A DNA stretch of 56,376 nucleotides from Amycolatopsis coloradensis (GCF_037997115.1 NZ_CP150484.1:5254023-5310398), one strand, 5' to 3'. Positions 1 through 9,767 are shown, counted from the stretch's first letter. Numbers and translations are program-made. Notes: generated by a model not told the origin, from the letters alone.

Positions 1-47
1 GCGTTCGGTGGGCTCGGTACCGGCGCCCGTGCCCGCCTGAAGTACCT

Positions 48-91
48 GAAGGCCCCGCTTCCCTCGGCTGAGCCGAGGGAAGCGGGCCTTC
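48..91. repeat. Long imperfect hairpin (dispersed intergenic repeat)
   Basis: The arms at 48-69 and 71-91 are complementary over about 21 bp with one bulged C and almost no loop; the core reads CCCTCGGCT-G-AGCCGAGGG. A related core (CCTCGGCT-C-AGCCGAGG) recurs at 15287-15303, so this looks like a dispersed palindromic element. It could act as a transcription terminator for a gene ending left of the window. Confidence 0.7.
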
Positions 92-150
92 ACGCGCGGC
101 CGCTGTGCCTGCTGTGGTCGCTGGTGCACCTGAGACGAGAGCGGCGCCCC

Positions 151-183
151 TGACGGTAGTGAAGGTCTCCTTCACTACCGTCA
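151..183. terminator. Perfect 15-bp hairpin, terminator-like
   Basis: TGACGGTAGTGAAGG (151-165) is followed by TCT and its exact complement CCTTCACTACCGTCA (169-183). There is no T-tract, which is normal for high-GC actinobacteria. It runs directly into the 29-bp repeat at 181-209. Confidence 0.55.
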
Positions 184-209
184 GGGTAGGCAAGGAGGCC
201 TTCACGGAC
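181..209 (+). repeat. 29-bp dispersed repeat, copy 1
   Basis: This 29-bp segment begins TCAGGGTAGGCAAGGAGG and ends CCTTCACGGAC. Its exact reverse complement lies at 56336-56364. Both copies lie in intergenic DNA next to further palindromes. Confidence 0.8.
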
Positions 210-572
210 ACATGATCAGCCCCAGCCGAATCCAGTAGGTAGGTACCTAAGACGCTCTTGGTCCTAACCCGAATCGCCACTCACGACCACGGTGACCCAC
301 GCGGCACCGTGCCCATTCACGCGTAGCCGTTGTGACTGGTGGTGCCCGTGGGGCGAAGGTGGCGATTGCCGAGTCCGTGAAGACCTCTCGGAACCAGGCC
401 CGGGGTGGCGGTGTGTGGCTGAGTGGACGACGCGCGTGATCTGATGGACGACTCTATGAGTCGTACGTCCAAGCATCCCCTGGAACTTAACGCTGCGGTA
501 TGCCCGTAAAGGTATAGCTAGCGAGCAGATACGCATTTGTTCCGCATGGCGGGGCCGTTCAGAGTGAACGCC
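210..572. other. Intergenic region upstream of the aminomuconate operon
   Basis: No open frame here looks coding. It should contain the promoter of the eight-gene operon that starts at 573. The only clear structure is a palindrome at 448-464; an AT-richer patch near 507-520 could be part of a promoter, but no convincing -35/-10 pair is visible. Confidence 0.5.
448..464. promoter_or_regulatory. Candidate operator palindrome upstream of the operon
   Basis: ACGACTC-TAT-GAGTCGT is a perfect 7+3+7 palindrome about 110 bp upstream of the first gene. The symmetry suits a dimeric regulator of the GntR or TetR kind; the cognate protein is not evident in this window. Confidence 0.35.
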
Positions 573-2042
573 ATGACGCAGTCAGTGCGGTGGATCCGCA
601 ACTTCGTGGACGGTGAGTTCGCCGCGCCGGACGGGCCGGGGTTCCCGGCGGTCGATCCGGCGACCGGCGCGGAGTTCGCCCGGGTGCACGAGGCCGACCG
701 GGAGCTGGTGCACCGCGCGGTCACCGGTGCGCGCGCCGCGTTGCACAACGGCTGGGCGGACACTCCGGTCCGGGAGCGGGCCGCGTTGCTGCGCCGGGCC
801 GCGGACCGGATCGAGGCCAGGTTCGAAGAGTTCGTCGCGGCCGAGGTCGCGGATACCGGAAAGCCGCTCACCCAGGCCCGCGAACTCGACGTGGCCCGTG
901 CGGTGGCGAACTTCCGCACGTTCGCCGACGTGATCGCGGCCGCCGGCCAGGAATCGTTCGTCACCGATCTGCCCGGTGGGGCGCAGGCGCTGAACTACGC
1001 GGTGCGCAAGCCGCTAGGCGTGGTCGCGGTGATCGTGCCGTGGAACCTGCCGCTGCTGTTGCTGACCTGGAAGGTCGCGCCCGCCCTTGGCTGTGGCAAC
1101 GCGGTCGTCGTGAAGCCAAGCGACCAGACTCCTTCGACCGCGACCCTGTTGGCCGAAGTGCTGGCCGAAGTCGGCTTGCCCGCGGGTGCCTACAACGTGG
1201 TGCACGGGTTCGGGGGCGACTCGGCGGGCCAGTTCCTGACCGAGCATCCCGGCATCGACGGGGTGACGTTCACCGGCTCGTCGGCCACGGGAACCCAGGT
1301 GATGCGCACGGTAGCGCCCCGAGTCCGGCCGGTCTCGTTCGAGCTTGGCGGGAAGAACGCCGCCATCGTGTTCGAGGACGCGGATCTCGACGAGACGCTC
1401 GCCGGGCTGACCCGGTCGGTGTTCGCGAACACCGGGCAGGTGTGCCTGTGCACCGAGCGGGTGTACGTGCAGCGTTCGGTGTTCGAGGACGTGGCGGCCG
1501 GGCTGGTGGAGCGGGCGCGCGAGCTGCGGCTCGGCGCCCCCCTGGCGGAACGGACCACCACCGGCCCGCTGATCTCGCCGGAGCACCGGCGCAAGGTGCT
1601 GGACTACCTCGCGCTGGCCGAGCAGTCCGGCGCCAAAACCCTGACCGGCGGCGGGATTCCCGAGCTAGGACCGGAACTCGACGGCGGCTCGTGGCTGGAG
1701 CCGACCCTGTGGACCGGCCTGACCAACAAGGACCGGCCGGTGCGGGAGGAGATCTTCGGCCCGGTGGCCGCGCTGATCCCCTTCGAAACCGAGGCCGAGG
1801 CGATCACGTTGGCCAACGACACCGAATACGGGCTGGCTTCCTCGGTGTGGACACAGGACCTGCGCCGGGGGCACCGGGTCGCGCAGGCCATGCATGTCGG
1901 CATGTCCTGGGTGAATACCTGGTTCCTGCGCGACCTGCGCTCGCCGTTCGGCGGAATGGGGCTTTCCGGTATCGGCCGGGAGGGCGGCGCGTCTTCGCTG
2001 CACTTCTACACCGAGCCGACGAATGTGTGCGTGCGGCTGTGA
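573..2042 (+). CDS. 2-aminomuconic (2-hydroxymuconic) semialdehyde dehydrogenase, ALDH family
   Basis: A 489-aa NAD-dependent aldehyde dehydrogenase of normal family length. The cofactor-site segment VPWNLP is present, E257 lies in FELGGK and the catalytic cysteine C291 lies in GQVCLC. In context it should oxidise 2-aminomuconate semialdehyde, the product of the ACMSD-type decarboxylase at the end of this operon, to 2-aminomuconate. I chose ATG 573 because family similarity begins at WIRNFVDGEF; ATG 546 is possible upstream. Its stop overlaps the next start by 3 bp. Family and reaction class are clear; the exact substrate is inferred from the neighbours. Confidence 0.9.
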   Translation: MTQSVRWIRNFVDGEFAAPDGPGFPAVDPATGAEFARVHEADRELVHRAVTGARAALHNGWADTPVRERAALLRRAADRIEARFEEFVAAEVADTGKPLTQARELDVARAVANFRTFADVIAAAGQESFVTDLPGGAQALNYAVRKPLGVVAVIVPWNLPLLLLTWKVAPALGCGNAVVVKPSDQTPSTATLLAEVLAEVGLPAGAYNVVHGFGGDSAGQFLTEHPGIDGVTFTGSSATGTQVMRTVAPRVRPVSFELGGKNAAIVFEDADLDETLAGLTRSVFANTGQVCLCTERVYVQRSVFEDVAAGLVERARELRLGAPLAERTTTGPLISPEHRRKVLDYLALAEQSGAKTLTGGGIPELGPELDGGSWLEPTLWTGLTNKDRPVREEIFGPVAALIPFETEAEAITLANDTEYGLASSVWTQDLRRGHRVAQAMHVGMSWVNTWFLRDLRSPFGGMGLSGIGREGGASSLHFYTEPTNVCVRL

Positions 2043-2830
2043 GCGCGCCGATCGAGGCGGCCGCCGCCCGGCTCACGACCGCGGCGAGCACCGCGACCCC
2101 GTGCCCGCCGGTGCGGAAATTCCTGGGCACGCAAGACGTCGACACCGCCTATGCGGTGCAGCGCAGACTGCGCGACGAGCGGGTCGCGGCCGGCGCCAGG
2201 GTGGCCGGGGCGAAGATCGGGCTGACGGCGCCTTCGGTGCAGCGGCAGTTCGGCGTGTACCAGCCGGACTTCGGCGTGCTCTTCGACGACATGCTGTACG
2301 CGCACACCGAACCCGTTCCGTGTCGGCGGTTCCTGCAACCCCGCGCCGAGGGCGAGATCGCGTTCGTACTCGGCCGCGATCTGGACATGCCGGGCGCCTC
2401 GGTCGTGGACGTGCTGCGGGCGACGGAGTTCGTGCTGCCCGCGATCGAGATCGTGGACTCCCGGATCGAGGCCTGGGATCTGTCCATCGTGGACACGGTG
2501 GCGGACAACGCGTCCAGTGGCGCGGTGGTGCTGGGATGCACCCCGGTCTCGTTGACCGGCCGGGATCTCGCCGCGATCGGGATGACGTTGGAGCTGGACG
2601 GTGAACCGGTGTCGTACGGCGCGGGCCACGCCTGCCTCGGCTCGCCGGTGGTCGCGGTCGCTTGGCTGGCTCGCGAGCTGGCCGTCCGCGAGCAGCCGTT
2701 GCGCGCGGGCGACGTGGTGATGTCCGGGGCGCTCGGCCCGATGGTGCCGGTCACGGGAGCGGGCCGGTTCCGGCTGCGGCTGGACGGGCTCGGCGAGGTC
2801 GACGCGGTGATCGAGGAGGAGACTCAGTGA
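2039..2830 (+). CDS. 2-keto-4-pentenoate hydratase (2-oxopent-4-enoate hydratase)
   Basis: A 263-aa member of the fumarylacetoacetase-like hydratase/decarboxylase family. Family segments such as [20 protein letters not shown] and AIEIVDSRI are visible, the last matching the metal-binding acid cluster. It should add water to 2-oxopent-4-enoate to give 4-hydroxy-2-oxovalerate. Start GTG 2039 overlaps the preceding stop. A paralogue, the decarboxylase at 4760, lies in the same operon; I assign hydratase to this one because it precedes the dehydrogenase/aldolase pair, and the two roles could be swapped. Confidence 0.85.
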   Translation: MSAPIEAAAARLTTAASTATPCPPVRKFLGTQDVDTAYAVQRRLRDERVAAGARVAGAKIGLTAPSVQRQFGVYQPDFGVLFDDMLYAHTEPVPCRRFLQPRAEGEIAFVLGRDLDMPGASVVDVLRATEFVLPAIEIVDSRIEAWDLSIVDTVADNASSGAVVLGCTPVSLTGRDLAAIGMTLELDGEPVSYGAGHACLGSPVVAVAWLARELAVREQPLRAGDVVMSGALGPMVPVTGAGRFRLRLDGLGEVDAVIEEETQ

Positions 2831-3759
2831 CAGCAACGGTTCCGGTCGCCGTCATCGGCTCCGGCAACATCGGCACCGATCTGATGATCAAGGTGCTGCG
2901 GTTGTCGAAGACGCTGCGGATGGCCGCGATGGCGGGTATCGACCCGGCTTCGGACGGGCTGGCCAGGGCCGCCAGGCTCAAGGTGGCCACCACCCACGGC
3001 GGTATCGACGGCCTCGCCGACCTGCCGGAGTTCGCCGACGTACGGGTGATCTTCGACGCGACCTCGGCGGGTGCGCACCGGCGGCACGCCGAGGTGGCCG
3101 AGGCGCGCGGCAAGCTGATGATCGACCTGACCCCGGCCGCGCTCGGCCCGTTCGTGGTGCCGCCGGTGAACCTCGACGAGCACCTCACCGCGCCGAACGT
3201 GAACATGGTGACCTGCGGCGGACAGGCCACGATCCCGATCGTGGCCGCTGTGTCCTCGGTCGCCCCGGTCGCGTACGCGGAGATCGTCGCGTCCATTTCG
3301 TCCCGCTCGGCAGGGCCGGGAACCAGGGCGAACATCGACGAGTTCACCGAGACCACCGCGGCCGCGATCCGCGAGGTCGGCGGTGCCGCGATGGGCAAGG
3401 CGATCATCGTGTTGAACCCGGCCGACCCGCCGATCGTCATGCGCGACACGGTGTACTGCCTGGTCGAGGGGGAGCCGGACCGGGAGAAGATCGCGGCGTC
3501 GGTCCGGCAGATGGCCGAGCAGGTGCGCGAGTACGTGCCCGGCTACACCCTGAAACAGGAAGTGCAGTTCGATCAGGTGCACCGGCAATGGGTGCCCGAG
3601 CTCGGCCGGGAGATCTCCGGGTTCAAGGTCTCGGTGTTCCTCGAAGTGCTCGGCGCGGCCCACTATCTGCCGGACTACGCGGGGAATCTCGACATCATGA
3701 CCTCGGCGGCGCTGCGCACGGCCGAGCGGATCGCCGAACTGAGGGGGTGGCTCGCATGA
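2827..3759 (+). CDS. Acetaldehyde dehydrogenase (acylating)
   Basis: A 310-aa CoA-acylating acetaldehyde dehydrogenase of the DmpF/MhpF type. An N-terminal Rossmann motif ([11 protein letters not shown]) and catalytic C130 in VTCGGQAT are present. It converts acetaldehyde, NAD+ and CoA to acetyl-CoA and normally forms a channelling complex with the aldolase encoded next to it. GTG 2827 overlaps the upstream stop (GTGA) and its own stop overlaps the aldolase start (ATGA), so the partners are translationally coupled. Confidence 0.95.
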   Translation: MTATVPVAVIGSGNIGTDLMIKVLRLSKTLRMAAMAGIDPASDGLARAARLKVATTHGGIDGLADLPEFADVRVIFDATSAGAHRRHAEVAEARGKLMIDLTPAALGPFVVPPVNLDEHLTAPNVNMVTCGGQATIPIVAAVSSVAPVAYAEIVASISSRSAGPGTRANIDEFTETTAAAIREVGGAAMGKAIIVLNPADPPIVMRDTVYCLVEGEPDREKIAASVRQMAEQVREYVPGYTLKQEVQFDQVHRQWVPELGREISGFKVSVFLEVLGAAHYLPDYAGNLDIMTSAALRTAERIAELRGWLA

Positions 3760-4763
3760 AGGTCTACCTCCAGGACGTGACCTTGCGCGACGGCATGCAC
3801 GCGATGGGGCACGCGTACACAGTGGACCAAGTCCGGCGGATCGTGTCCGCCGTGGACAAGGCCGGGGTGGCGGCGATCGAGGTCGCGCACGGTGACGGGA
3901 TCGGCGGGTCCAGCGCGACGTACGGATTCGGCGCGCACACCGACGCGGAGTGGATCACCGCGGCCGCGGAAGTGATCGAGAACGCCACGCTGACCACGTT
4001 GCTGCTGCCCGGCATCGGCACCATCGGCCAGCTGCGCCGCGTCCGCGACCTCGGGGTGCGCAGCGTGCGGATCGCCACTCATTGCACCGAGGCCGACGTC
4101 GCCGCACAGCACATCGCCTGGGCCCGCGAGCAGGGCATGGACGTGTCCGGATTCCTGATGATGAGCCACCTTTCCACGCCGGCCGCGCTCGCCGAACAGG
4201 CCAGGCTGATGGAGTCCTACGGCGCGCACTGTGTGTACGTCACCGATTCCGGCGGGCGGTTGACGATGGACGGGGTCGCCGAGCGGATCGACGCGTACCG
4301 GCAGGTGCTCGGCCCGGAGACGGAGATCGGCATCCACGCGCACGAGAACCTTTCCCTCTCGGTGGCGAACAGCGTGACCGCGGTCGAGCACGGTGCCCAC
4401 CGGGTGGACGTCGCGCTGGCCGGGCAGGGCGCGGGGGCGGGCAACTGCCCGGCCGAGCCGTTCGTCGCGGTCGCCGACCTGCTCGGCTGGGAGCACGGCG
4501 CGGACCTGTTCGCGTTGCAGGACGTGGCGGACGATCTGGTCCGCCCGCTGCGGGAACGGCCGGTCCAGGTGGACCGCGAGACGCTCACCCTCGGTTACGC
4601 CGGGGTGTACTCGAGCTTCCTGCTGCACGCCGAACGCGCGGCCGCGCGCTACGGACTGGACACCCGGCGGATTCTCACCGAGGTCGGCAGGCGGAAGCTG
4701 GTCGGCGGGCAGGAGGACATGATCGTGGACATCGCACTCGACCTGGTACGGAGCGGCACATGA
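3756..4763 (+). CDS. dmpG: 4-hydroxy-2-oxovalerate aldolase
   Basis: A 335-aa HMGL-like class II aldolase. The N-terminal [10 protein letters not shown] carries R11, D12 and H15, and HAHEN later provides the metal-binding histidines. It cleaves 4-hydroxy-2-oxovalerate to pyruvate and acetaldehyde and passes acetaldehyde to the dehydrogenase encoded just upstream. The C-terminal helical region (YSSFLLHAE) is the usual partner-binding part. ATG 3756 overlaps the upstream stop. Confidence 0.95.
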   Translation: MKVYLQDVTLRDGMHAMGHAYTVDQVRRIVSAVDKAGVAAIEVAHGDGIGGSSATYGFGAHTDAEWITAAAEVIENATLTTLLLPGIGTIGQLRRVRDLGVRSVRIATHCTEADVAAQHIAWAREQGMDVSGFLMMSHLSTPAALAEQARLMESYGAHCVYVTDSGGRLTMDGVAERIDAYRQVLGPETEIGIHAHENLSLSVANSVTAVEHGAHRVDVALAGQGAGAGNCPAEPFVAVADLLGWEHGADLFALQDVADDLVRPLRERPVQVDRETLTLGYAGVYSSFLLHAERAAARYGLDTRRILTEVGRRKLVGGQEDMIVDIALDLVRSGT

Positions 4764-5527
4764 TGGCCACCGCGGAGATCTCGGCGCTCGCCGATCGGCT
4801 GGACACCGCGCAGACCACGTGCGCGGACACCCCGAGCCTCGCCGATGATCACGAGCTGGACATCGTCGACGCGTACGCGATCCAGGCCGAGCTGGTGGCC
4901 CGCCGGGAGGCGCGTGGCGAGCGGGTGCTCGGCGTCAAGCTGGGGCTGACCAGCAAGGCGAAGATGGCGCAGATGGGTGTGTCCGAGGTGATCGCCGGCA
5001 GGCTCACCGACGCGATGCGGGTCGCCGACGGCGGCGAGGTCTCGTTGGCGGGCTTCATTCATCCGAAGGTCGAGCCGGAGGTCGCGTATCGGCTGGCCCG
5101 CGACGTCGACTTCAACGACCCCTCGTTCGACGTGGAGTCCGCTGTGGACGCGATGGCCCCGGCGATCGAGATCATCGACTCCCGGTACCGGGACTTCCGG
5201 TTCACTTACACCGATGTGGTCGCGGACAACACTTCGGCCGCCGGATTCGTGCTCGGACCGTGGCGCGCGTTCGGCGAGGCAGCGAACCGGGCGGTACGGC
5301 TGCGGTCCGGGGAGCGTGAGGTGATCGGCTCGACGGCGGCGATCCTCGGCGATCCGGTGCGCGCGCTGCACGCGCTGGTCGAGCTGTGCCGGAAACGGGA
5401 CATCCCGTTGCGGGCCGGGCAGGTGGTGCTGGCCGGGGCGGCGACCGAAGCGGTGCCGTTCACGCCCGGCGTCGCCGAGGCGGACATCGCCGGACTCGGC
5501 CGTGTTTCGGTACGGGGGCTGACATGA
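4760..5527 (+). CDS. 4-oxalocrotonate (2-oxo-3-hexenedioate) decarboxylase
   Basis: A 255-aa hydratase/decarboxylase family protein, paralogous to the product at 2039. It keeps the family blocks [21 protein letters not shown] and AIEIIDSRY. It should decarboxylate 2-oxo-3-hexenedioate, formed when 2-aminomuconate is deaminated, to 2-oxopent-4-enoate. ATG 4760 overlaps the aldolase stop. The split of roles between the two paralogues rests on similarity and gene order. Confidence 0.85.
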   Translation: MMATAEISALADRLDTAQTTCADTPSLADDHELDIVDAYAIQAELVARREARGERVLGVKLGLTSKAKMAQMGVSEVIAGRLTDAMRVADGGEVSLAGFIHPKVEPEVAYRLARDVDFNDPSFDVESAVDAMAPAIEIIDSRYRDFRFTYTDVVADNTSAAGFVLGPWRAFGEAANRAVRLRSGEREVIGSTAAILGDPVRALHALVELCRKRDIPLRAGQVVLAGAATEAVPFTPGVAEADIAGLGRVSVRGLT

Positions 5528-5952
5528 GCGGGCGGGTGATTTCGGGGCTGGCCAAGCCGAGGGGCCGGTTCCCGCATGTGAAGGTCGCGGGAGATCTGAT
5601 CTTCGTGTCCGGTACCAGCTCCCGACGCCCGGACAACACGTTCGCCGGCGTCGAGGTGGACGAACTCGGCACCACGAACCTGGACATCCGGGCGCAGACC
5701 CGCGCGGTGATCGAGAACATCCGCGACATCCTGCACGAGGTCGGCGCCGACCTCGCCGACATCACGCAGATCACCACCTTCCTGGTTTCGATGAACGATT
5801 TCGGCGGCTACAACGAGGTTTACGGCGAATACTTCGACGAAACGGGCCCTGCCCGCACCACGGTCGCGGTGCACCAGCTGCCGCATCCGCATCTGCTGAT
5901 CGAAATCCAGGCAATCGCCCATCTACCGAAGAACACGGAGGTCCCGCGATGA
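5524..5952 (+). CDS. 2-aminomuconate deaminase, RidA family
   Basis: A 142-aa RidA/YjgF-fold protein ([34 protein letters not shown]). RidA proteins hydrolyse enamine/imine bonds, and in aminomuconate operons this family supplies the deaminase that releases ammonia. The location between the decarboxylase and the dioxygenase supports that role over a general RidA function. Starts at ATG 5524, overlapping the upstream stop. Confidence 0.88.
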   Translation: MSGRVISGLAKPRGRFPHVKVAGDLIFVSGTSSRRPDNTFAGVEVDELGTTNLDIRAQTRAVIENIRDILHEVGADLADITQITTFLVSMNDFGGYNEVYGEYFDETGPARTTVAVHQLPHPHLLIEIQAIAHLPKNTEVPR

Positions 5953-6470
5953 CCCGCATTCCCGACGTCGTCAATTTCCAGGCCTGGATCGCCGAGCACG
6001 AGCATTTGCTCAAGCCGCCGGTGAACAACCGGACCATGGCGCTCGGCAACGATTTCATCGTGCAGATCGTCGGCGGGCCGAACCAGCGCACCGACTTCCA
6101 CGTCGACCCCTATGAGGAATGGTTCTACCAGCTCAAGGGCAACATGCACGTGAACATCATGACCGACGAAGGCCAGAAGACCGTCCGCATCTCCGAAGGC
6201 GACACGTGGCTGCTGCCGGGCGATATCCCGCACTCGCCGCAGCGCCCGGAGGCCGACTCGATCGGCCTGGTCATCGAACGCGTTCGTGAGGAGGGCACGC
6301 TGGAGAAGTTCCAGTGGTACTGCCTCGAATGCGCCGCGCTGGTGCACGAGGTGGAACTCCAGGTGCGCGACATCGTCGAGGATCTGCCACCGGTCTTCAC
6401 CGCCTTCTACGGTGACGAGCAGGCCCGCACCTGCGGCGGCTGCGGCGCCCTTCACCCCGGGAAGGGCTGA
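5949..6470 (+). CDS. nbaC: 3-hydroxyanthranilate 3,4-dioxygenase
   Basis: A 173-aa cupin dioxygenase that opens the ring of 3-hydroxyanthranilate to 2-amino-3-carboxymuconate semialdehyde. The iron ligands H51, E57 and H95 fall at the positions known for bacterial enzymes. The C-terminal rubredoxin-like cysteine pairs C125/C128 and C162/C165 are intact, so the full bacterial-type second metal site is kept. Start ATG 5949 overlaps the deaminase stop. This is the entry enzyme of the operon. Confidence 0.96.
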   Translation: MTRIPDVVNFQAWIAEHEHLLKPPVNNRTMALGNDFIVQIVGGPNQRTDFHVDPYEEWFYQLKGNMHVNIMTDEGQKTVRISEGDTWLLPGDIPHSPQRPEADSIGLVIERVREEGTLEKFQWYCLECAALVHEVELQVRDIVEDLPPVFTAFYGDEQARTCGGCGALHPGKG

Positions 6471-6471
6471 G

Positions 6472-7467
6472 ATGACCGGCCTGATCGACATCCACACGCA
6501 TTATGTGCCGAACGGCTGGCCGGATCTGCGCGCGGACGCCGGACCGGACGCGCCGTGGCTGCGCGCGGAGACCGAGTCCGAGGCGATGATCATGATGGGG
6601 GACAAAGAGTTCCGGCGGATCGCCGCGGACTGCTGGAACGCGGAGACCCGGCTGCTGGACATGGACGCCGACGGCGTGCGCACCCAGGTGGTCTCCCCGA
6701 CGCCCGCGTTCTTCAACTACGGCCGGACCGGCGAGCAGGCGGGCCGGATCGCCCGGATCTTCAACGATCTGGCGCTGGAGATCGTCGCACCGGCGCCGGA
6801 CCGGCTGATCCCGTTCTGCCAGGTTCCGTTGCAGGATCCCGACGCCGCGTGCCGCGAATTGGAACGCTGCCTGGCCGCGGGGCATCGCGGGGTGGAGATC
6901 GGCAACCACGTCGGCGACCAGGATCTGGACAGCGCCGGGGTGGAGACCTTCCTGCAGCACTGCGCGTCGCTCGGGGTTCCGGTGTTCGTGCACCCGTGGG
7001 ACATGGCCGATTCGCCCCGGCTGGACCGGTGGATGGCCCGGTGGCTGACCGCGATGCCAGCCGAAACGCATCTGTCGATCCTGGCGCTGGTGCTCGGCGG
7101 GGTCTTCGACCGGATCGACGCGAGCTTGAAGATCTGTTTCGCCCACGGCGGCGGGTCGTTCGCGTTCTGGCTCGGCCGGATGGAGAACGCCTGGCATCGG
7201 CGGAACGACGTGATCGGCACTTCGGAGTTCCCGCCGTCGCACTACCTCGATCGGTTTCACGTCGACTCGGTGGTCTTCGACGAGCGGGCGCTGCGGCTGC
7301 TCGTGGACACGCTCGGCGCCGAGCGGGTGATGGTCGGCAGCGACTACCCGTACCCGCTCGGCGAACGTCCGGTCGGCGAGGTGGTGCGCAAGAGCGGCTT
7401 CTTGAGCGAGACCGAGCGTCAGCTGATCACCAGCGGGAACGCCGAACGCTTCCTGTCCCTGTCGTGA
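6472..7467 (+). CDS. 2-amino-3-carboxymuconate-6-semialdehyde decarboxylase (ACMSD)
   Basis: A 331-aa amidohydrolase-superfamily decarboxylase. The N-terminal zinc motif DIHTHYVP gives H8 and H10, a central FVHPWDM gives a histidine, and GSDYPYPLGE carries the catalytic aspartate. It converts the dioxygenase product to 2-aminomuconate semialdehyde and so diverts it from quinolinate. It starts right after the dioxygenase stop and is the last gene of the operon. It converges on the LysR gene with an 11-bp gap and no obvious terminator hairpin between them. Confidence 0.95.
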   Translation: MTGLIDIHTHYVPNGWPDLRADAGPDAPWLRAETESEAMIMMGDKEFRRIAADCWNAETRLLDMDADGVRTQVVSPTPAFFNYGRTGEQAGRIARIFNDLALEIVAPAPDRLIPFCQVPLQDPDAACRELERCLAAGHRGVEIGNHVGDQDLDSAGVETFLQHCASLGVPVFVHPWDMADSPRLDRWMARWLTAMPAETHLSILALVLGGVFDRIDASLKICFAHGGGSFAFWLGRMENAWHRRNDVIGTSEFPPSHYLDRFHVDSVVFDERALRLLVDTLGAERVMVGSDYPYPLGERPVGEVVRKSGFLSETERQLITSGNAERFLSLS

Positions 7468-7477
7468 TCGGACAGTC

Positions 7478-8401
7478 CTAATGCGACATGCCGGTGGCGA
7501 CGTCGGTCAGGCTGCGGATCAGCGCGTCCACCGACGGGCTGAGCGTGCGCTGGGCGGGCAGGGTGAGTCCGACGCTGTGCCCGATGGGTTCCAGCGCCAG
7601 TGCGACCCTGGTGATCCTCGGGTCGTCCTTGGTGATCAGACTGGGCAGGGCGGCGATCACGTCGGTCTCCAGCAGCAGCTGCCGCACGGTGAGGAACGAG
7701 GTGGTCTCCACCCGGTTCGCGGGCAGAGGGAAGCCGTTGCGGGTGAACAGCTGCTCCAGCTCGCGGCGCAACGCCGTCTCCGAGCCGGGGAGGATCCACG
7801 GATACTCCGCGAGGTCGGCCAGCTCGACGCCGGTCGCGCCCGCCAGCGGATGCGCGGTGCGGACGACCAGATCCACCGACTCGTCGTACAGCTTGCGCCG
7901 CTCGATCCGCTCGTCCGAAGGCGCCGTCAGCCTGCCGATGATCAGGTCGACCCGGCCGGCCTCCAGCTCGACCAGCAGCGCTTCCGGAGAACCCTCCCGG
8001 ACCACGATGGTCAGGTACGGCCGCTCGGTCTTGATCGCCGCGATCGCGCGCGGCAGCAGCATGTTCGATCCCGCGAGATGGGTGCCGACCACCACCGTGC
8101 CGCGTTCGGCGTCGGCCAGCTCGGCGACGTGCCGCCCGGCCTGCTCGAGCTGGGCGAGCACCGCGCGGGCATGCCCGGTGAACGCCTCGCCGAACACGGT
8201 CGGGGTGATACCGCGCGGGCCGCGTTCGAACAACCGCACGTCGAGGATCTCTTCGAGTTCGTGCAGACTTCGGGTCGCCACCGGCTGCGTCACGTGCAAC
8301 TCGGCGGCGGCCCCGACCACGGTGCCCTGCCTGGCCAGCGCGTCGAGCAGGACGAGGTGGCGGAACTTCAGTCGGCCGTCCAGCAGGCGAGGCAAGATCA
8401 C
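7478..8401 (-). CDS. LysR-family transcriptional regulator
   Basis: A 307-aa LTTR. The N-terminal winged HTH spans about residues 10-70 (LDALARQGTVVGAAAELHVTQPVATRSL), followed by the periplasmic-binding-like effector domain. The sequence resembles the GbpR/PcaQ-like branch, which often responds to aromatic or sugar-acid effectors. It is convergent with the catabolic operon and divergent from the esterase gene across a short gap, so it could control either; which one is not decidable from sequence. Confidence 0.9.
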   Translation of the reverse strand: MILPRLLDGRLKFRHLVLLDALARQGTVVGAAAELHVTQPVATRSLHELEEILDVRLFERGPRGITPTVFGEAFTGHARAVLAQLEQAGRHVAELADAERGTVVVGTHLAGSNMLLPRAIAAIKTERPYLTIVVREGSPEALLVELEAGRVDLIIGRLTAPSDERIERRKLYDESVDLVVRTAHPLAGATGVELADLAEYPWILPGSETALRRELEQLFTRNGFPLPANRVETTSFLTVRQLLLETDVIAALPSLITKDDPRITRVALALEPIGHSVGLTLPAQRTLSPSVDALIRSLTDVATGMSH

Positions 8402-8427
8402 CAGCCGATCCTACCCGCGAGGTGCGT

Positions 8428-9603
8428 ATGACCACGATTGTCCGAACAGGACCGATTCGCTATGCCACAGCGGCGCGGTTCGCGCTGCCGGTCGCCGTTT
8501 CGGAGCAGACGCCGTCCAGCGGGGAGATCAGTCCGCAACCGCCGTCCCGGCTGGACCGCGTGATGGGCCCGCCGCGCGATCGCCTGCCTCAGGGCGAGGA
8601 CTGTCTCAACCTGACGATCAGCACCCCCGGCGTGGATGACGGACGCAGGCCGGTGCTGGTGTGGCTGCACGGTGGGGGATTCTCCAGCGGTGGCGGGTTG
8701 CTGGACTGGTACGACGGCGGCGCGCTGGCGGCCGAAGGTGACCTGGTGGTGGTCGGCGTCAACTACCGGCTCGGCGCGCTCGGCTACCTGTACCTGGACG
8801 GGGTCAGCCCCGGCAACCTCGGGCTGGCCGACCAGCTGGAGGCGCTGCGCTGGGTGCGGGCCAACATCACGGCCTACGGTGGGGACCCGGACAACGTGAC
8901 GGTCGCCGGGCAGTCGGCGGGCGGCATCTCCATCCGGCTGCTGATGGATCTGCCCGAGGCACGCGGCCTGTTCCGGCGGGCGATCCTGCAGAGCGCGCCG
9001 CTCGGCCTCGGCGCCCGCCATCCCGAGGGGGCGGAGAAACTCGGCCAGGTGTTCGCCGACGCGCTCGGCACCGACCCGCGCACCGCCGGGATCTCGGAAA
9101 TCCTTGCCGCGCAGAAGGAAACCGCGCTGACCAACCTGCGGCTCACCGGCGACCCGATGGAGCCCGCGTTCATTCCGGTGGACACGCTGGGCAAGGCGTC
9201 CTTCGCGGACAACGTGCGCGACCTCGACGTGCTGTACGGCTGGAACGCCGACGACATGACCGCGTTCCCCGGCGCCGCCGGCACCGACGAGATCTACGTC
9301 GAACCGCTGGCCGCTTTCGGCGACCGTCTGCGCTCAGCCGGAGCGGACGTCTTCTCGTATCGCCTGGACTGGCGCCCCGAGGGATCCGAGTTCGGCGCCA
9401 CCCACTGCCTGGAACTGCCGCTGCTGCTCGGTACCCAGCGGGCCTGGGAGGACAGCCCGATGCTCGGCAAAGTCCCGTGGTCCGAGGTCGACGCCTTCGG
9501 CGCTGCCCTCCGTGCCGTCTGGGCGACCTTCGCCCGCACCGGCGCCCTCGACCCCACGCCGGTCGCAGGCCACCCCATCCGGTTCGGCTCGGAACTCGCG
9601 TGA
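8428..9603 (+). CDS. Carboxylesterase family protein (type B)
   Basis: A 391-aa alpha/beta hydrolase of the carboxylesterase type-B family. It has the oxyanion-hole segment LHGGGFSSGGG, the nucleophile elbow GQSAGG (usual form GESAGG) and a likely catalytic His in GATHCLELP. It is about 100 residues shorter than typical members and has no signal peptide, so cytoplasmic. I prefer ATG 8428 because GCGAGG is suitably spaced; GTG 8422 is the alternative. Substrate unknown. Divergent from the LysR gene. Confidence 0.85.
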   Translation: MTTIVRTGPIRYATAARFALPVAVSEQTPSSGEISPQPPSRLDRVMGPPRDRLPQGEDCLNLTISTPGVDDGRRPVLVWLHGGGFSSGGGLLDWYDGGALAAEGDLVVVGVNYRLGALGYLYLDGVSPGNLGLADQLEALRWVRANITAYGGDPDNVTVAGQSAGGISIRLLMDLPEARGLFRRAILQSAPLGLGARHPEGAEKLGQVFADALGTDPRTAGISEILAAQKETALTNLRLTGDPMEPAFIPVDTLGKASFADNVRDLDVLYGWNADDMTAFPGAAGTDEIYVEPLAAFGDRLRSAGADVFSYRLDWRPEGSEFGATHCLELPLLLGTQRAWEDSPMLGKVPWSEVDAFGAALRAVWATFARTGALDPTPVAGHPIRFGSELA

Positions 9604-9700
9604 TCAGAGACGGAACTCGCGCATCGCGTGTGTTCCGGCTCCAGACACATCAAGAGGTCCTCTCGGGCCCGGCGAAAAGGGCCTGACAGTAGAGGTGGGA

Positions 9701-9737
9701 GCGCGCCCGGTCAAGACGTTGTGCTGACCGGGCGCGC
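9701..9737. terminator. Hairpin terminator after the esterase gene
   Basis: GCGCGCCCGGTCA (9701-9713) pairs perfectly with TGACCGGGCGCGC (9725-9737) across an 11-nt loop. It lies about 100 bp after the esterase stop and just before the operator of the sugar-transport operon, so it would insulate the two units. Confidence 0.6.
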
Positions 9738-9753
9738 GGTCCTATCGTGTCGA

Positions 9754-9767
9754 TCGAAGCGCTTCGA
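9754..9767. promoter_or_regulatory. LacI-type operator 1 (sugar ABC operon)
   Basis: TCGAAGCGCTTCGA is a perfect 14-bp palindrome with the central CG step typical of LacI-family sites, 78 bp upstream of the binding-protein gene. Identical or near-identical palindromes occur at 16381, 18715 and 18802, all beside genes of the same locus. Confidence 0.75.

Noticed and set aside
1040..2038. Apparent fusion upstream of the hydratase
   Set aside because: The frame is a shadow of the dehydrogenase gene; GTG 2039 is the natural coupled start.
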